From positions 104,293-168,292 of the forward strand of contig NZ_LQNF01000009.1 of assembly GCF_001618145.1 (NCBI RefSeq): a stretch of 64,000 bases of DNA. Direction: 5' to 3'. Made by a program: the position numbers and the translations under genes. Shown here one piece after another: positions 46,884-55,583 of this stretch. The stretch is from Oceanobacillus damuensis. Its GTDB lineage: Bacteria > Bacillota > Bacilli > Bacillales > Amphibacillaceae. Position 1 is the first letter of the stretch. Every line of letters starts with the position of its first letter. A model generated the notes under the pieces. It saw only the letters and a program-made list of their open reading frames with translations, searched no databases and was not told the DNA's origin.

Positions 46884-47229
46884 ACGAAAAGGTATTGGAT
46901 TTTCCTATGCTTGGAATGGTATCAAAGAAATTGCAAAAACGGAACATAATTTCAGGATTCATTTAGCCGCGACCATTGCTACAGTTTTAGCGGGATTCGT
47001 CTTTCGCCTGTCGAATGTCGAATGGGCGATAGTTACTTTGGCTATAGGGCTTGTTCTAATGGCTGAAGTAACGAATAGTGCTATTGAAAAAACGATTGAT
47101 TATCTGAAGCCAGAAATTCATCCAAGTGCCAAAGTGATCAAAGATATTGCGGCGGGGGCAGTGCTGATTAGTGCTGTCATCGCATTCATCGTCGGTTTGC
47201 TCATTTTCTTTCCGAAATTGCTCGGTTAG
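46861..47229 (+). CDS. dgkA: Diacylglycerol/undecaprenol kinase family protein
   Basis: 122 residues with three membrane helices and the signature EVTNSAIEKTIDYL. B. subtilis DgkA mainly phosphorylates undecaprenol, recycling the cell wall lipid carrier. The GTG at 46861 lies within ybeY; TTG at 46873 is an alternative. In B. subtilis cdd follows; here a terminator follows. Confidence 0.92.
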   Translation: MSSELKDKRKGIGFSYAWNGIKEIAKTEHNFRIHLAATIATVLAGFVFRLSNVEWAIVTLAIGLVLMAEVTNSAIEKTIDYLKPEIHPSAKVIKDIAAGAVLISAVIAFIVGLLIFFPKLLG

Positions 47230-47237
47230 CATATTTT

Positions 47238-47270
47238 AAAAGCCCTGTGTCGAAAGGGCTTTTTGTTGTT
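47238..47270 (+). terminator. Terminator after dgkA
   Basis: AAAAGCCC, a 10-nt loop, GGGCTTTT and more T residues. Confidence 0.8.
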
Positions 47271-47539
47271 CACAAACATACTTCCTTCAGCTAATAAGAG
47301 TGTATTCCATTTCCCCCTTAATTAATAAGATAAAAATAATAAAGTAAGCTAACCAGGCATTTTTTCACTGCAAGAAACGGCTGTTTAATGAAATAGACAG
47401 CCATTAGTTTTATATTTTTGTATATGTGGTAAGTTAGAAAAAAAGGTATTCTTTTTAAAGGTTTTGTCGATTAAGTGAAAGCGTGCATTATTTGTAGTAT
47501 TATATAAAATATAAAAGAAAATGTCTCGGAGGACACAAT
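47271..47539. other. Intergenic region dgkA-era
   Basis: AT-rich, with no coding frame and no trace of cdd. GGCTGT and ACAGCC (about 47383-47405) can form a small stem. An era promoter is expected, but no clear -35/-10 pair was found. Confidence 0.4.
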
Positions 47540-48448
47540 ATGAACTCAAACAGTACATTCAAATCAGGATTTATAACCATTATCGGGAGACCAAATGTTG
47601 GCAAGTCAACATTTATGAATCGTGTCATAGGTCAAAAAATTGCAATTATGAGCGATAAAGCCCAAACTACGAGAAATAAAATACAAGGTGTTCTCACAAC
47701 AGAGGATGCACAGATAGTCTTTATTGATACTCCAGGTATTCATAAGCCGAAACACCGACTCGGTGATTTTATGGTCAATATTGCCGAGAATACGCTAAAT
47801 GAAGTGGATGCCGTTTTATTTATGATTAATGCCAAAGAAGGCTACGGAAGAGGAGATCAGTATATCATTGATCTGTTGCAGAAGGTTAAAAGCCCTGTCT
47901 TTCTGATTATAAACAAAATTGATCTTATCCATCCGGAAGAAGTATTTGCTTTAATTGAACAATATAGGCAAAAACTTGAATTTCAGGAGATCATTCCAAT
48001 TTCAGCTCTAGAAGGCAATAATGTAGACCACTTAGTAGATGTTTTAAAAGGTCATTTGCCTGAAGGCCCGCAGTATTATCCAGCTGATCAGGTAACAGAT
48101 CACCCGGAGCGGTTTGTAATTTCTGAATTGATCAGAGAAAAGGTACTGCATTTGACGAAGGAAGAAGTTCCACATTCCATTGCAGTAGTAATTGAAAATA
48201 TAGAAAAAAGAGAGCAGGATAAATTATTAATCCAAGCAATAATCGTTACGGAACGAAGCACCCAAAAAGGTATTCTGATCGGTAAACAGGGAAGCATGCT
48301 GAAAAATATTGGCAGAAATGCCCGTAAAGACATTGAGGCGTTACTTGGTTCGAAAGTATATTTGGAGCTTTGGATAAAGGTGAAGAAAGATTGGAGAAAC
48401 AAACAGAGTCAGCTGCATGAACTTGGATTTCGCAATGATGAATATTAA
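47540..48448 (+). CDS. era: GTPase Era
   Basis: 302 residues. G1 [10 protein letters not shown]3 [14 protein letters not shown]4 NKIDL and a C-terminal KH domain ([16 protein letters not shown]). It binds the 3' end of 16S rRNA during 30S assembly. GGAGGACACAAT precedes the ATG. Confidence 0.97.
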   Translation: MNSNSTFKSGFITIIGRPNVGKSTFMNRVIGQKIAIMSDKAQTTRNKIQGVLTTEDAQIVFIDTPGIHKPKHRLGDFMVNIAENTLNEVDAVLFMINAKEGYGRGDQYIIDLLQKVKSPVFLIINKIDLIHPEEVFALIEQYRQKLEFQEIIPISALEGNNVDHLVDVLKGHLPEGPQYYPADQVTDHPERFVISELIREKVLHLTKEEVPHSIAVVIENIEKREQDKLLIQAIIVTERSTQKGILIGKQGSMLKNIGRNARKDIEALLGSKVYLELWIKVKKDWRNKQSQLHELGFRNDEY

Positions 48449-48545
48449 AGTTGGTAATTTTTTATACTTATGATATTCAGCATATGAGCCACTCTAATTA
48501 CTGAGTTACATTTTCAGGTCAAATTAAAGAAAGGTGGGGTTTCTT

Positions 48546-48692
48546 GTGATAGAACTAACGTGGAAAGTATTTAGTCAGACAGGAAACATTGAAACCTATT
48601 TATTAATGAAAGAGTTGGAAGATGCAACATATAATCAGGAGCAAGGCCAGGCTGATCCGGAAGAAATCTCTTCGCTGGATGCAAAAATATAA
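48546..48692 (+). CDS. yqzL: YqzL family small protein
   Basis: 48 residues: MIELTWKVFSQTGNIETYLLMKELE followed by an acidic tail (given here in two parts for reading: TWKVFSQTGNIETY, LLMKELED). The WKVFSQTGNIxTYLL pattern and location between era and recO match B. subtilis YqzL; function unknown. GTG start with AAGGTGG upstream. Confidence 0.88.
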   Translation: MIELTWKVFSQTGNIETYLLMKELEDATYNQEQGQADPEEISSLDAKI

Positions 48693-48737
48693 TTGAAATA
48701 CGTTCATCTTGGAATGGGGAAGAAAGGTGAAACGGTT

Positions 48738-49481
48738 GTGTTGGAAAAAATTGACGGTTTTATTATAAAAACACAGGACTATGGTGAGACACATAAAATT
48801 GTTACGATATTCAGTAAGAAAATAGGCAAATTTACAGCACTTGCAAGAGGAGCAAAAAAAACAAAGAGCAGAATGGCTGCTGTTACGCAGCCGTTCATCC
48901 ATGCTCAGTTATTCATTTATCTCAACAGCGGTCTAAGCACAATCCAACAAGGCGAAATCATTGACTCTTTCCGCGCAGTGAGGGAAGATATTATAAAGAC
49001 TTCCTATGCAGCTTACATTACGGAACTGACAGATAAGCTGCTGGATTCCAAATTGCCGGATCCATATCTGTATGATCAATTCCATCAAACGTTGACATGG
49101 ATTGCAGAAAATGAAGATGCAGCCATTCCGATTTTGATGTATGAGTTGAAACTATTTGAAAAAGGCGGGTTCGCGCCAACTGTTGACCGCTGTACAAATT
49201 GCGGTAATCGAAACACACCATATGCATTTTCCATATCTGAAGGTGGGATGCTTTGTATAAAATGTCGCCATCTTGATGAAAATGCTGTAGGTCTGTCCGA
49301 TTCACTAGCTAAACTGCTTCATATTTTTTCAGCTGTCGGTCTTGAGAGAGTCGGCTCCATTTCTGTCAAACCAGAAAATAAAAAAACACTTCGGCAATTG
49401 CTGAACATGTATTATGACCAATATGGCGGTTTTCATCTGAAATCAAGGAAGTTTTTGGAACAGCTCGATCGTTTAAAGTAG
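48738..49481 (+). CDS. recO: DNA repair protein RecO
   Basis: 247 residues: N-terminal OB fold (IDGFIIKTQDYGETHKIVTI), then a helical domain with the zinc ligands CTNCG and CIKC. It loads RecA with RecR. GTG 48738, 8 bp after AAAGGTGA, gives the family N-terminus; the frame is open from a TTG that touches the yqzL stop, so coupling is possible. Confidence 0.93.
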   Translation: MLEKIDGFIIKTQDYGETHKIVTIFSKKIGKFTALARGAKKTKSRMAAVTQPFIHAQLFIYLNSGLSTIQQGEIIDSFRAVREDIIKTSYAAYITELTDKLLDSKLPDPYLYDQFHQTLTWIAENEDAAIPILMYELKLFEKGGFAPTVDRCTNCGNRNTPYAFSISEGGMLCIKCRHLDENAVGLSDSLAKLLHIFSAVGLERVGSISVKPENKKTLRQLLNMYYDQYGGFHLKSRKFLEQLDRLK

Positions 49482-49488
49482 TTGTTTA

Positions 49489-49517
49489 TTGACATATTCA
49501 GATGGATAAAGTATTAT
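49489..49517 (+). promoter_or_regulatory. Sigma-A promoter of the glyQS leader
   Basis: TTGACA (49489-49494), a 17-bp spacer, TATTAT (49512-49517). Near consensus and 30 bp before the T-box stem I. Confidence 0.85.
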
Positions 49518-49547
49518 TTTTACATATTTCAAAATTAAATAATGAAC

Positions 49548-49748
49548 TGTGACGATGGAGAAGAGTACCAGTCAATTTTCTTTCAAAAGCGAGTCTGGGA
49601 TAGTGAAAGCCGGATGAAAGGAATCCTGGGAAGGGAGCTCCGGAGCAATCATAATAAAGTGGCTTTTATCATGAGCAAATAGGGTGGAACCGCGGCAAAA
49701 ACCGTCCCTATGTCTATCTGCAGGTAGACATAGGGACGGTTTTTGTCT
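49548..49748 (+). promoter_or_regulatory. T-box riboswitch (glycine), glyQS leader
   Basis: Stem I is formed by GGAG (49557-49560) with CTCC (49638-49641), an internal specifier loop, CCAG with CTGG, and an apical stem. The specifier strand reads GAA-GGG-A, so GGG (49633-49635, glycine) is the likely specifier. A stem III (about 49650-49670) is followed by the T-box AGGGTGGAACCGCGG (49681-49695) and a perfect 19-bp terminator (49697-49715 with 49725-49743) plus T-run. Uncharged tRNA-Gly should favour antitermination. glyQ is about 720 bp further on. Confidence 0.93.
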
Positions 49749-49790
49749 TCTAACAGATTGGGCCTGCAGTTAATCGTTCCACCGACACAA

Positions 49791-50384
49791 TATATGTAAA
49801 CTGCGAAGTAACTACTATTTGCGTTAGAACTGTGGGCACTAACGATGGAAGCGAGTTACTGCGGCTACCGCGCGGGAAAATACACTGCGCGCATCCTAAG
49901 GCGGCTGGTGAGCCCCTTCATGCTAGTGCATTTCAGTGTCTCACCTATGCCTCTCTTCCCGTAGGACAAGGAAAGCTGCGGCAGCACTACATCGCACGCA
50001 GAAAATGCGGATGCATTTTCAAGGAGTCTCCGTGTATTTCCCCGAGCTGGATAGAAGATTGCTGCATTTACTGTACTTGCAACAGTTAATGGGGACGGAG
50101 GAATCTTTTTGTTATAAAAAATAGCTGATGCACTGAAAGTAAATCAAATGTATTGATTTTTCATGCACAGATTTTTTTGTGAATTTCCGTATCAGCATCC
50201 CGTATACACGTAGACTCCAGCGGGAGGAAAGGCATCGGTGAGACCCCGCAGTGCGATAGCACGAGGAGGGCTCACCAGCCGCCCGCGGAAAGCGGAGTGT
50301 ATACGGGCTGCGGTTGCCGAAGTAACATGCTTCCATTACCAGGTTAGAGACCCAACATACAAGTTACTTCACAGTTTATATCAA
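49791..50384. repeat. Composite GC-rich mosaic repeat B, inside the T-box to glyQ interval
   Basis: About 590 bp bounded by 21-bp imperfect inverted repeats (49793-49813 and 50362-50382; two mismatches; core AGTTACTTC-CAGTTTA). Module 1 (49863-50047) is the reverse complement of the 41059-41174 module of repeat A with an extra segment of about 70 bp. Module 2 (50199-50307) is bounded by a perfect 11-bp inverted repeat CCCGTATACAC and contains GGGCTCACCAGCCGCCCGCG. No credible protein. Confidence 0.78.
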
Positions 50385-50465
50385 CTACGATAAATATAAA
50401 AAAACAAAACTTACGAACAGAGCCTTTATGTATTACAAAAAAATTGTTATGAAGGAGAGCATGAA

Positions 50466-51344
50466 ATGAATATCCAGGAAATGATTTTAACACTTCAAAA
50501 ACACTGGTCTGAAGAAAATTGTATACTCATGCAAGCGTACGATACAGAAAAGGGAGCAGGGACAATGTCACCAATGACATTGCTCCGCAGTTTGGGACCA
50601 GAGCCTTGGAATGTTGCATATGTGGAACCTTCCAGAAGGCCGGCCGATGGGCGTTATGGCGAAAATCCAAACCGTCTGTATCAGCACCATCAATTTCAGG
50701 TGATCATGAAGCCATCTCCAGATAACATACAAGAACTTTATTTAGAATCCCTAAAAAAACTGGGTATTGATCCGCTTGCACATGATATCCGTTTCGTGGA
50801 AGATAATTGGGAAAACCCGACATTAGGTGCAGCAGGACTAGGCTGGGAAGTTTGGCTCGATGGTATGGAAATAACACAGTTCACTTATTTCCAGCAAATT
50901 GGTGGTCTTGAAGCAAATCCAGTGACAGTGGAAATTACCTATGGCATCGAACGTCTGGCATCATATATTCAGGATAAGGAAAATGTGTTTGAACTGGAAT
51001 GGAATAACGGTGTAACAGTGAGAGATATATTTTACCAGCCTGAATATGAACATTCTAAATATACGTTTGAAGAATCGAATACGGAAATGCTTTTTCAATT
51101 ATTCTCCATGTATGAGGAAGAAGCAAGGGCGACGATGGAAAAAGGTCTGGTGTTCCCGGCATATGACTATGTATTGAAATGTTCGCATACATTTAATCTG
51201 CTGGATGCAAAAGGAGTCATTTCGGTAACTGAACGTACAGGGTACATATCGCGCATCCGTAATTTGGCAAGAAGTATTGCAAAAATATATGTTGCCGAAA
51301 GAGAGAAGCTGGGATTTCCAATGCTTCAAAAGGAGGAAAATTAA
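50466..51344 (+). CDS. glyQ: Glycyl-tRNA synthetase alpha subunit
   Basis: 292 residues of the bacterial alpha2beta2 class II enzyme. [19 protein letters not shown] and [19 protein letters not shown] are invariant family blocks for ATP and glycine binding. AAGGAGAGC upstream. glyS starts on the base after the stop. Controlled by the distant T-box leader, unless an unnoticed promoter lies in between. Confidence 0.97.
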   Translation: MNIQEMILTLQKHWSEENCILMQAYDTEKGAGTMSPMTLLRSLGPEPWNVAYVEPSRRPADGRYGENPNRLYQHHQFQVIMKPSPDNIQELYLESLKKLGIDPLAHDIRFVEDNWENPTLGAAGLGWEVWLDGMEITQFTYFQQIGGLEANPVTVEITYGIERLASYIQDKENVFELEWNNGVTVRDIFYQPEYEHSKYTFEESNTEMLFQLFSMYEEEARATMEKGLVFPAYDYVLKCSHTFNLLDAKGVISVTERTGYISRIRNLARSIAKIYVAEREKLGFPMLQKEEN

Positions 51345-53432
51345 ATGGCTAAGGATGTTTTAATTGAAATCGGACTTGAGGAGCTGCCGGCAAGATTCAT
51401 TGATGATGCAGAAAAGCAGCTTTTAAGTAAAGCGACAAAATGGTTGGAAGAACAAAGAATATCTTTTGATTCCGTAACCTCCTTCTCTACACCAAGACGC
51501 TTGGCGGTTAAGATCAGTAATATAGCTGAATATCAAACTACAATTGAGGAGGAAGCGAAAGGCCCTGCAGAAAAAATAGCCAAAGATGAAAATGGTGAAT
51601 GGACGAAAGCTGCCATTGGTTTTACGAAAGGTCAGGGTAAAACTCCGGATGATATCTATACAAAAGAAATAAAAGGGATTTCCTATATCTTTGTAAAGAA
51701 ACATATAGATGGAAAGCCTGTGTCTGACTTGCTTCCTGAATTTAAAGGAATTATTGAATCAATTCAATTCGGCAAGAACATGCGATGGGCGTCTGAAACA
51801 CTCCGTTACGCACGTCCAATCCGCTGGCTCGTTGCATTATATGGAAATGATGCAATTCCCTTTGAAATCACGGGTGTTCAAACAGCCAACAAAACCGTTG
51901 GACATCGCTTTCTTGGGAAGGAAATCACATTAAATGATCCATCAGAATATGAATCATCGCTGGCTGAAAACTATGTCGTCGTCAATTCCAAAGAACGTGA
52001 AAAATTAATTTTAAAAGGCATTGAAGCTCTTGAGAAGGAGAATGGTTTCAAGATTCCGGTCGATGCCGACCTGCTTGCAGAAGTACGAAATCTGGTGGAA
52101 TATCCTACTGTATTTATGGGTTCATTTGAAGACAAATTCCTTCATTTACCAGCTGAAGTATTAATTACGTCAATGAAAGAGCATCAACGTTATTTCCCGG
52201 TAATTACAAAAGATGGTGATTTACTTCCACATTTTATTGGAGTCAGAAATGGCGATGACCATCACCTAGGTACCGTTGCAAGGGGTAATGAAAAGGTGCT
52301 GAGGGCAAGACTGTCTGACGGAGAATTTTTCTTTGAAGAAGATAAAAAACAGTCTATATCCTATTATCAGGAAAAGCTTGATCGTGTCGTATTCCAGGAG
52401 AAGCTTGGTACAATCAGTGACAAAGTAAAACGTATCATCGCAATAACTGAAAGTATTACAGACTTATTAGAATTAGAAGAATCAGCAAAGAAAAAGGCAT
52501 TAAGGGCAGCGGAAATCAGCAAATTTGATTTAATGACCAATATGGTAAATGAATTCACTGAACTTCAAGGTGTGATTGGTGAAAAATATGCTGTCCACTT
52601 CGGAGAAGACGCAGATGTGGCACAAGCAATCAGAGAACATTACTTACCGAAGCAGGCCAATGGAGATCTTCCCGATACACTCATTGGTGCGATTGTAAGC
52701 ATCGCTGACAAGGTGGATACGATTGTTGGTTGTATTTCAGTGGGATTAATCCCAACCGGATCCCAGGATCCTTATGGACTGCGCAGACAGGCTGCAGGAA
52801 TACTAAGAATAATGGAAAACAGAAAATGGGACGTTTCTTTGGAAGAAATTTTAGATGCTGCACTTTCGGTCTATCAGCAAACACAAATTGAACAGCATAG
52901 CAATGAAGAAGTACAGAAAGAGCTGAATGAATTTTTCAGACATCGTGCTGTATTCCTGCTTAAGGAAATGGATATTGCACAGGATGTCATTCATGCTGTT
53001 TTACATGCGGAGGTTGGCAGATTTGATTATACAATTTCAAAAGCAAAAATACTTGCCGATAAACGAAATGATGAGTCATTTAAACCGGTACAGGAAGCAT
53101 TGACAAGGGTGCTTAACCTGTCTGATAAAGCAGGTGACACAGATTCAATCACACCAGAACGGTTTGTAACCGATACGGAAAAAGAATTATTCGAGAAATA
53201 CCGTTCGGCGAAAAAAGATTTCCCAGCCTATAACCAGGTAAAGGCGGCAGACGATGCTTTGTCTTCTCTGGCCGAATTGGCGGAACCGATACATGAATTC
53301 TTTGAAAACAATATGGTCATGACGGATGATATAAAAATACGTGCGAATCGTCTTGGATTGATCCATGAATTATCCTTAATGATTAAGGATTTTGCGGATT
53401 TTAGAATCATTGAATGGAAACAGCAATTTTAA
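51345..53432 (+). CDS. glyS: Glycyl-tRNA synthetase beta subunit
   Basis: 695 residues. IGLEELPARFI at the N-terminus, SMKEHQRYFPV, and LSDGEFFFEEDKK, then a C-terminal DALR-type anticodon-binding region. It binds tRNA-Gly and completes the synthetase. AAAGGAGGAAAATTAA lies within the end of glyQ. Confidence 0.97.
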   Translation: MAKDVLIEIGLEELPARFIDDAEKQLLSKATKWLEEQRISFDSVTSFSTPRRLAVKISNIAEYQTTIEEEAKGPAEKIAKDENGEWTKAAIGFTKGQGKTPDDIYTKEIKGISYIFVKKHIDGKPVSDLLPEFKGIIESIQFGKNMRWASETLRYARPIRWLVALYGNDAIPFEITGVQTANKTVGHRFLGKEITLNDPSEYESSLAENYVVVNSKEREKLILKGIEALEKENGFKIPVDADLLAEVRNLVEYPTVFMGSFEDKFLHLPAEVLITSMKEHQRYFPVITKDGDLLPHFIGVRNGDDHHLGTVARGNEKVLRARLSDGEFFFEEDKKQSISYYQEKLDRVVFQEKLGTISDKVKRIIAITESITDLLELEESAKKKALRAAEISKFDLMTNMVNEFTELQGVIGEKYAVHFGEDADVAQAIREHYLPKQANGDLPDTLIGAIVSIADKVDTIVGCISVGLIPTGSQDPYGLRRQAAGILRIMENRKWDVSLEEILDAALSVYQQTQIEQHSNEEVQKELNEFFRHRAVFLLKEMDIAQDVIHAVLHAEVGRFDYTISKAKILADKRNDESFKPVQEALTRVLNLSDKAGDTDSITPERFVTDTEKELFEKYRSAKKDFPAYNQVKAADDALSSLAELAEPIHEFFENNMVMTDDIKIRANRLGLIHELSLMIKDFADFRIIEWKQQF

Positions 53433-53565
53433 TTTGAAGGTGTTTTATGAAATGCTTAACAGAATCTGTATCTCCCAATGCGGTCGCCAAATTACGTCGC
53501 AACTTATACAAGTTCATGCATCTAATAGCAACCACTTTCGAAAAAAACCTAATTTAAAAATAATT

Positions 53566-53576
53566 AGTATAACATA
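53566..53576 (-). promoter_or_regulatory. CcpN-like operator, site 1
   Basis: Reverse strand TATGTTATACT matches the B. subtilis CcpN consensus TRTGHYATAYW (recalled from the literature) at every position. 75 bp upstream of the ccpN start. Confidence 0.5.
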
Positions 53577-53619
53577 CTTTCCCTTTTTACTATATAATTA
53601 GTATTATATTTTGAAATTG

Positions 53620-53630
53620 TATGGCATATT
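53620..53630 (+). promoter_or_regulatory. CcpN-like operator, site 2
   Basis: TATGGCATATT matches the same consensus with one mismatch. It lies between a TATAAT (53593-53598) and the ccpN start, 54 bp from site 1. Confidence 0.4.
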
Positions 53631-53650
53631 GTTTTACGGGTGGTGAAAAG

Positions 53651-54280
53651 GTGGAATTAAGTAAAAGACAAGAACAGATTATAGAAATAGTAAAAGGAAA
53701 TGGACCGATTACCGGTGAAAACATAGCTGATCAATTAAATCTTACCAGAGCAACCTTGCGACCGGATCTAGCTATTTTGACAATGGCAGGATTCCTCGAT
53801 GCGAGGCCGCGTGTCGGTTATTTTTTTACAGGTAAAACGGGTTCGGAACTGTTGACAGAGAAAATCAGGAAATTCAAGGTACAGGAATTTCAGCAGGTCC
53901 CAATTGTAGTAAAAGAAAGTGTCTCTGTCTATGATGCAATATCAATGATGTTTCTTGAGGATGTTGGTACATTATTTGTAGTAGATGATCAATCATGTCT
54001 GACTGGTGTGCTTTCCCGTAAAGATTTACTGCGGGCCAGCATCGGCCAGCAGAATTTAAATTCAGTACCGGTCCATATTATAATGACCCGAATGCCAAAT
54101 ATAACTGTTTGTCGAAGGGAAGATTTACTGATTGAGGCTGCACAGAAATTAATAACGAAACAAATCGATGGTCTTCCGGTGGTAAAAGATACAGAAGCGG
54201 GTTTGGAAATCGTGGGAAGAATAACAAAAACGACAATGACAAAAGTCCTTGTGGAGTTAACAACAGACGAACAAGTGTAG
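53651..54280 (+). CDS. ccpN: Transcriptional repressor CcpN
   Basis: 209 residues: an N-terminal winged helix ([41 protein letters not shown]) and two CBS domains that sense nucleotides. In B. subtilis CcpN represses gapB, pckA and sr1 on glycolytic carbon. The GTG at 53651 follows GGTGGTG; an ATG at 53621 in frame would add ten residues. The regulator gene for PPDK follows, the usual pair. Confidence 0.93.
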   Translation: MELSKRQEQIIEIVKGNGPITGENIADQLNLTRATLRPDLAILTMAGFLDARPRVGYFFTGKTGSELLTEKIRKFKVQEFQQVPIVVKESVSVYDAISMMFLEDVGTLFVVDDQSCLTGVLSRKDLLRASIGQQNLNSVPVHIIMTRMPNITVCRREDLLIEAAQKLITKQIDGLPVVKDTEAGLEIVGRITKTTMTKVLVELTTDEQV

Positions 54281-54321
54281 CATTTGAAGCAATAACAAAG
54301 GGATGGAGAGGGGTTTGGAAA

Positions 54322-55134
54322 ATGAGTGATCAACCAACTGTTTATGTATTATCTGACTCTGTCGGTGAAACTGCTGAATTAGTAGTCAAAGCGGGGCTTA
54401 GTCAGTTCAGAATCGGTGATTATAAAATCCAGCGGGTCCCATACGTGGAAGATAAAGAGACAATTGACGAGTTTCTTCAAATCGCAAAAGAGAAGAAAGG
54501 TATGATTGGTTTCACGTTGGTCGACCCCGAATTAAGAACCTACTTAAACGAGCAATCAAAAAGTATGGATGTGGAAGCTATCGATATTATGGGTCCGACA
54601 ATGGATGCCATGGAGAGAGTATTCAATAAAAGTCCCCGGCTTGAGGCTGGACTTATCCATAAATTGGATGATGATTACTTTAAAAAGATCGAAGCAATCG
54701 AATTTGCTGTAAAATATGATGATGGGAGAGACACACGGGGGATTGCAAGGGCAGACATTATACTAATCGGAGTTTCCCGTACATCTAAAACCCCACTGTC
54801 ACAGTATCTGGCACATAAACGAATTAAGGTGGCAAATGTTCCGATTGTTCCTGAAGTGGATCCACCTGAAGAACTGATGGTTGTCGATCCATCTAAATGT
54901 ATCGGCTTACGGATTACTGCAGAGAAGTTGAATGGCATCCGAAAAGAAAGACTTAAAGCTCTTGGGCTCGGTGATCAGGCTACATATGCCAATATGGAAA
55001 GAATACAACAAGAACTTGAATATTTTAATAAGGTCGTTGATAAGATCGGTTGTCCGGTAATTGATGTATCGAACAAGGCAGTGGAAGAAACTGCAAATCT
55101 TATCATGCGCATGATGCAAAAGAAACAAATCTAA
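54322..55134 (+). CDS. yqfL: PPDK/PEP synthase regulatory kinase-phosphorylase (DUF299)
   Basis: 270 residues with the P-loop-like [15 protein letters not shown] and [14 protein letters not shown]. The family phosphorylates and dephosphorylates pyruvate phosphate dikinase or PEP synthetase. In B. subtilis yqfL modulates CcpN activity, in keeping with the shared location. GGATGGAGAGGGG upstream. Confidence 0.93.
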   Translation: MSDQPTVYVLSDSVGETAELVVKAGLSQFRIGDYKIQRVPYVEDKETIDEFLQIAKEKKGMIGFTLVDPELRTYLNEQSKSMDVEAIDIMGPTMDAMERVFNKSPRLEAGLIHKLDDDYFKKIEAIEFAVKYDDGRDTRGIARADIILIGVSRTSKTPLSQYLAHKRIKVANVPIVPEVDPPEELMVVDPSKCIGLRITAEKLNGIRKERLKALGLGDQATYANMERIQQELEYFNKVVDKIGCPVIDVSNKAVEETANLIMRMMQKKQI

Positions 55135-55583
55135 TGGAATTTTCTAAGCATAAGCTCTTTTCAAGAAAACTATAACGTTCTGTGCCACTATGGGCAGAAT
55201 ATTTTCTTTTATAAAGAAAATAAAAACATATTGATAGCTATATTAAAAGAAATGTACTATAATAAATTTTTGTGTAATATTTATGTTTAAAAACACAATA
55301 ATAGGCTATTCTGAAAAATAAAACATTCATAATAAAGAAGGATTCCTGCATGTTTATGTAGAATTAAACCATATAGCAATTTAATAAGTAACTGCTTTCT
55401 TTATTATTTGGTTTATAATTCGACTGGTGGAGGTACAATGGTAACTAAATATGGATAATAATAGCCTTCTTAGAATGACTTAGCATATAGAGGGTAATTT
55501 TTTTCGGAGTTTTAGAAAAAAATGTCGAAACGTGAAGGATTTTTTAAATTCATCACGAATATTAGTATAGTATGGTGGTTACT
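55135..55583. other. Intergenic region yqfL-dnaG
   Basis: About 450 bp, very AT-rich, no coding frame. An imperfect hairpin with TTCTG..CAGAA and AAGAAAA..TTTTCTT (about 55162-55212) may be the yqfL terminator. No yqxD homologue precedes dnaG, unlike B. subtilis. Promoters for the dnaG-sigA operon should lie here but were not resolved. Confidence 0.45.

Noticed and set aside
47271..47539. Degraded cdd gene between dgkA and era
   Set aside because: No zinc-deaminase motif (H/C-A-E or PCxxC) could be read in any frame.
49832..50089. 85-codon open frame inside repeat B
   Set aside because: Lies wholly within a mosaic repeat whose modules are palindromic; the frame is not preserved in the matching module at 41059-41174.
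40764..50384. Insertion sequence carrying a transposase
   Set aside because: Both elements have inverted ends but no transposase-like frame; treated as non-autonomous repeats.
53447..53557. 36-codon frame MKCLTESVSPNAV... after glyS, with GAAGGTG upstream
   Set aside because: Ribosome site spacing is acceptable, but I recognise no family and the frame is short and AT-driven. Kept only as a note.
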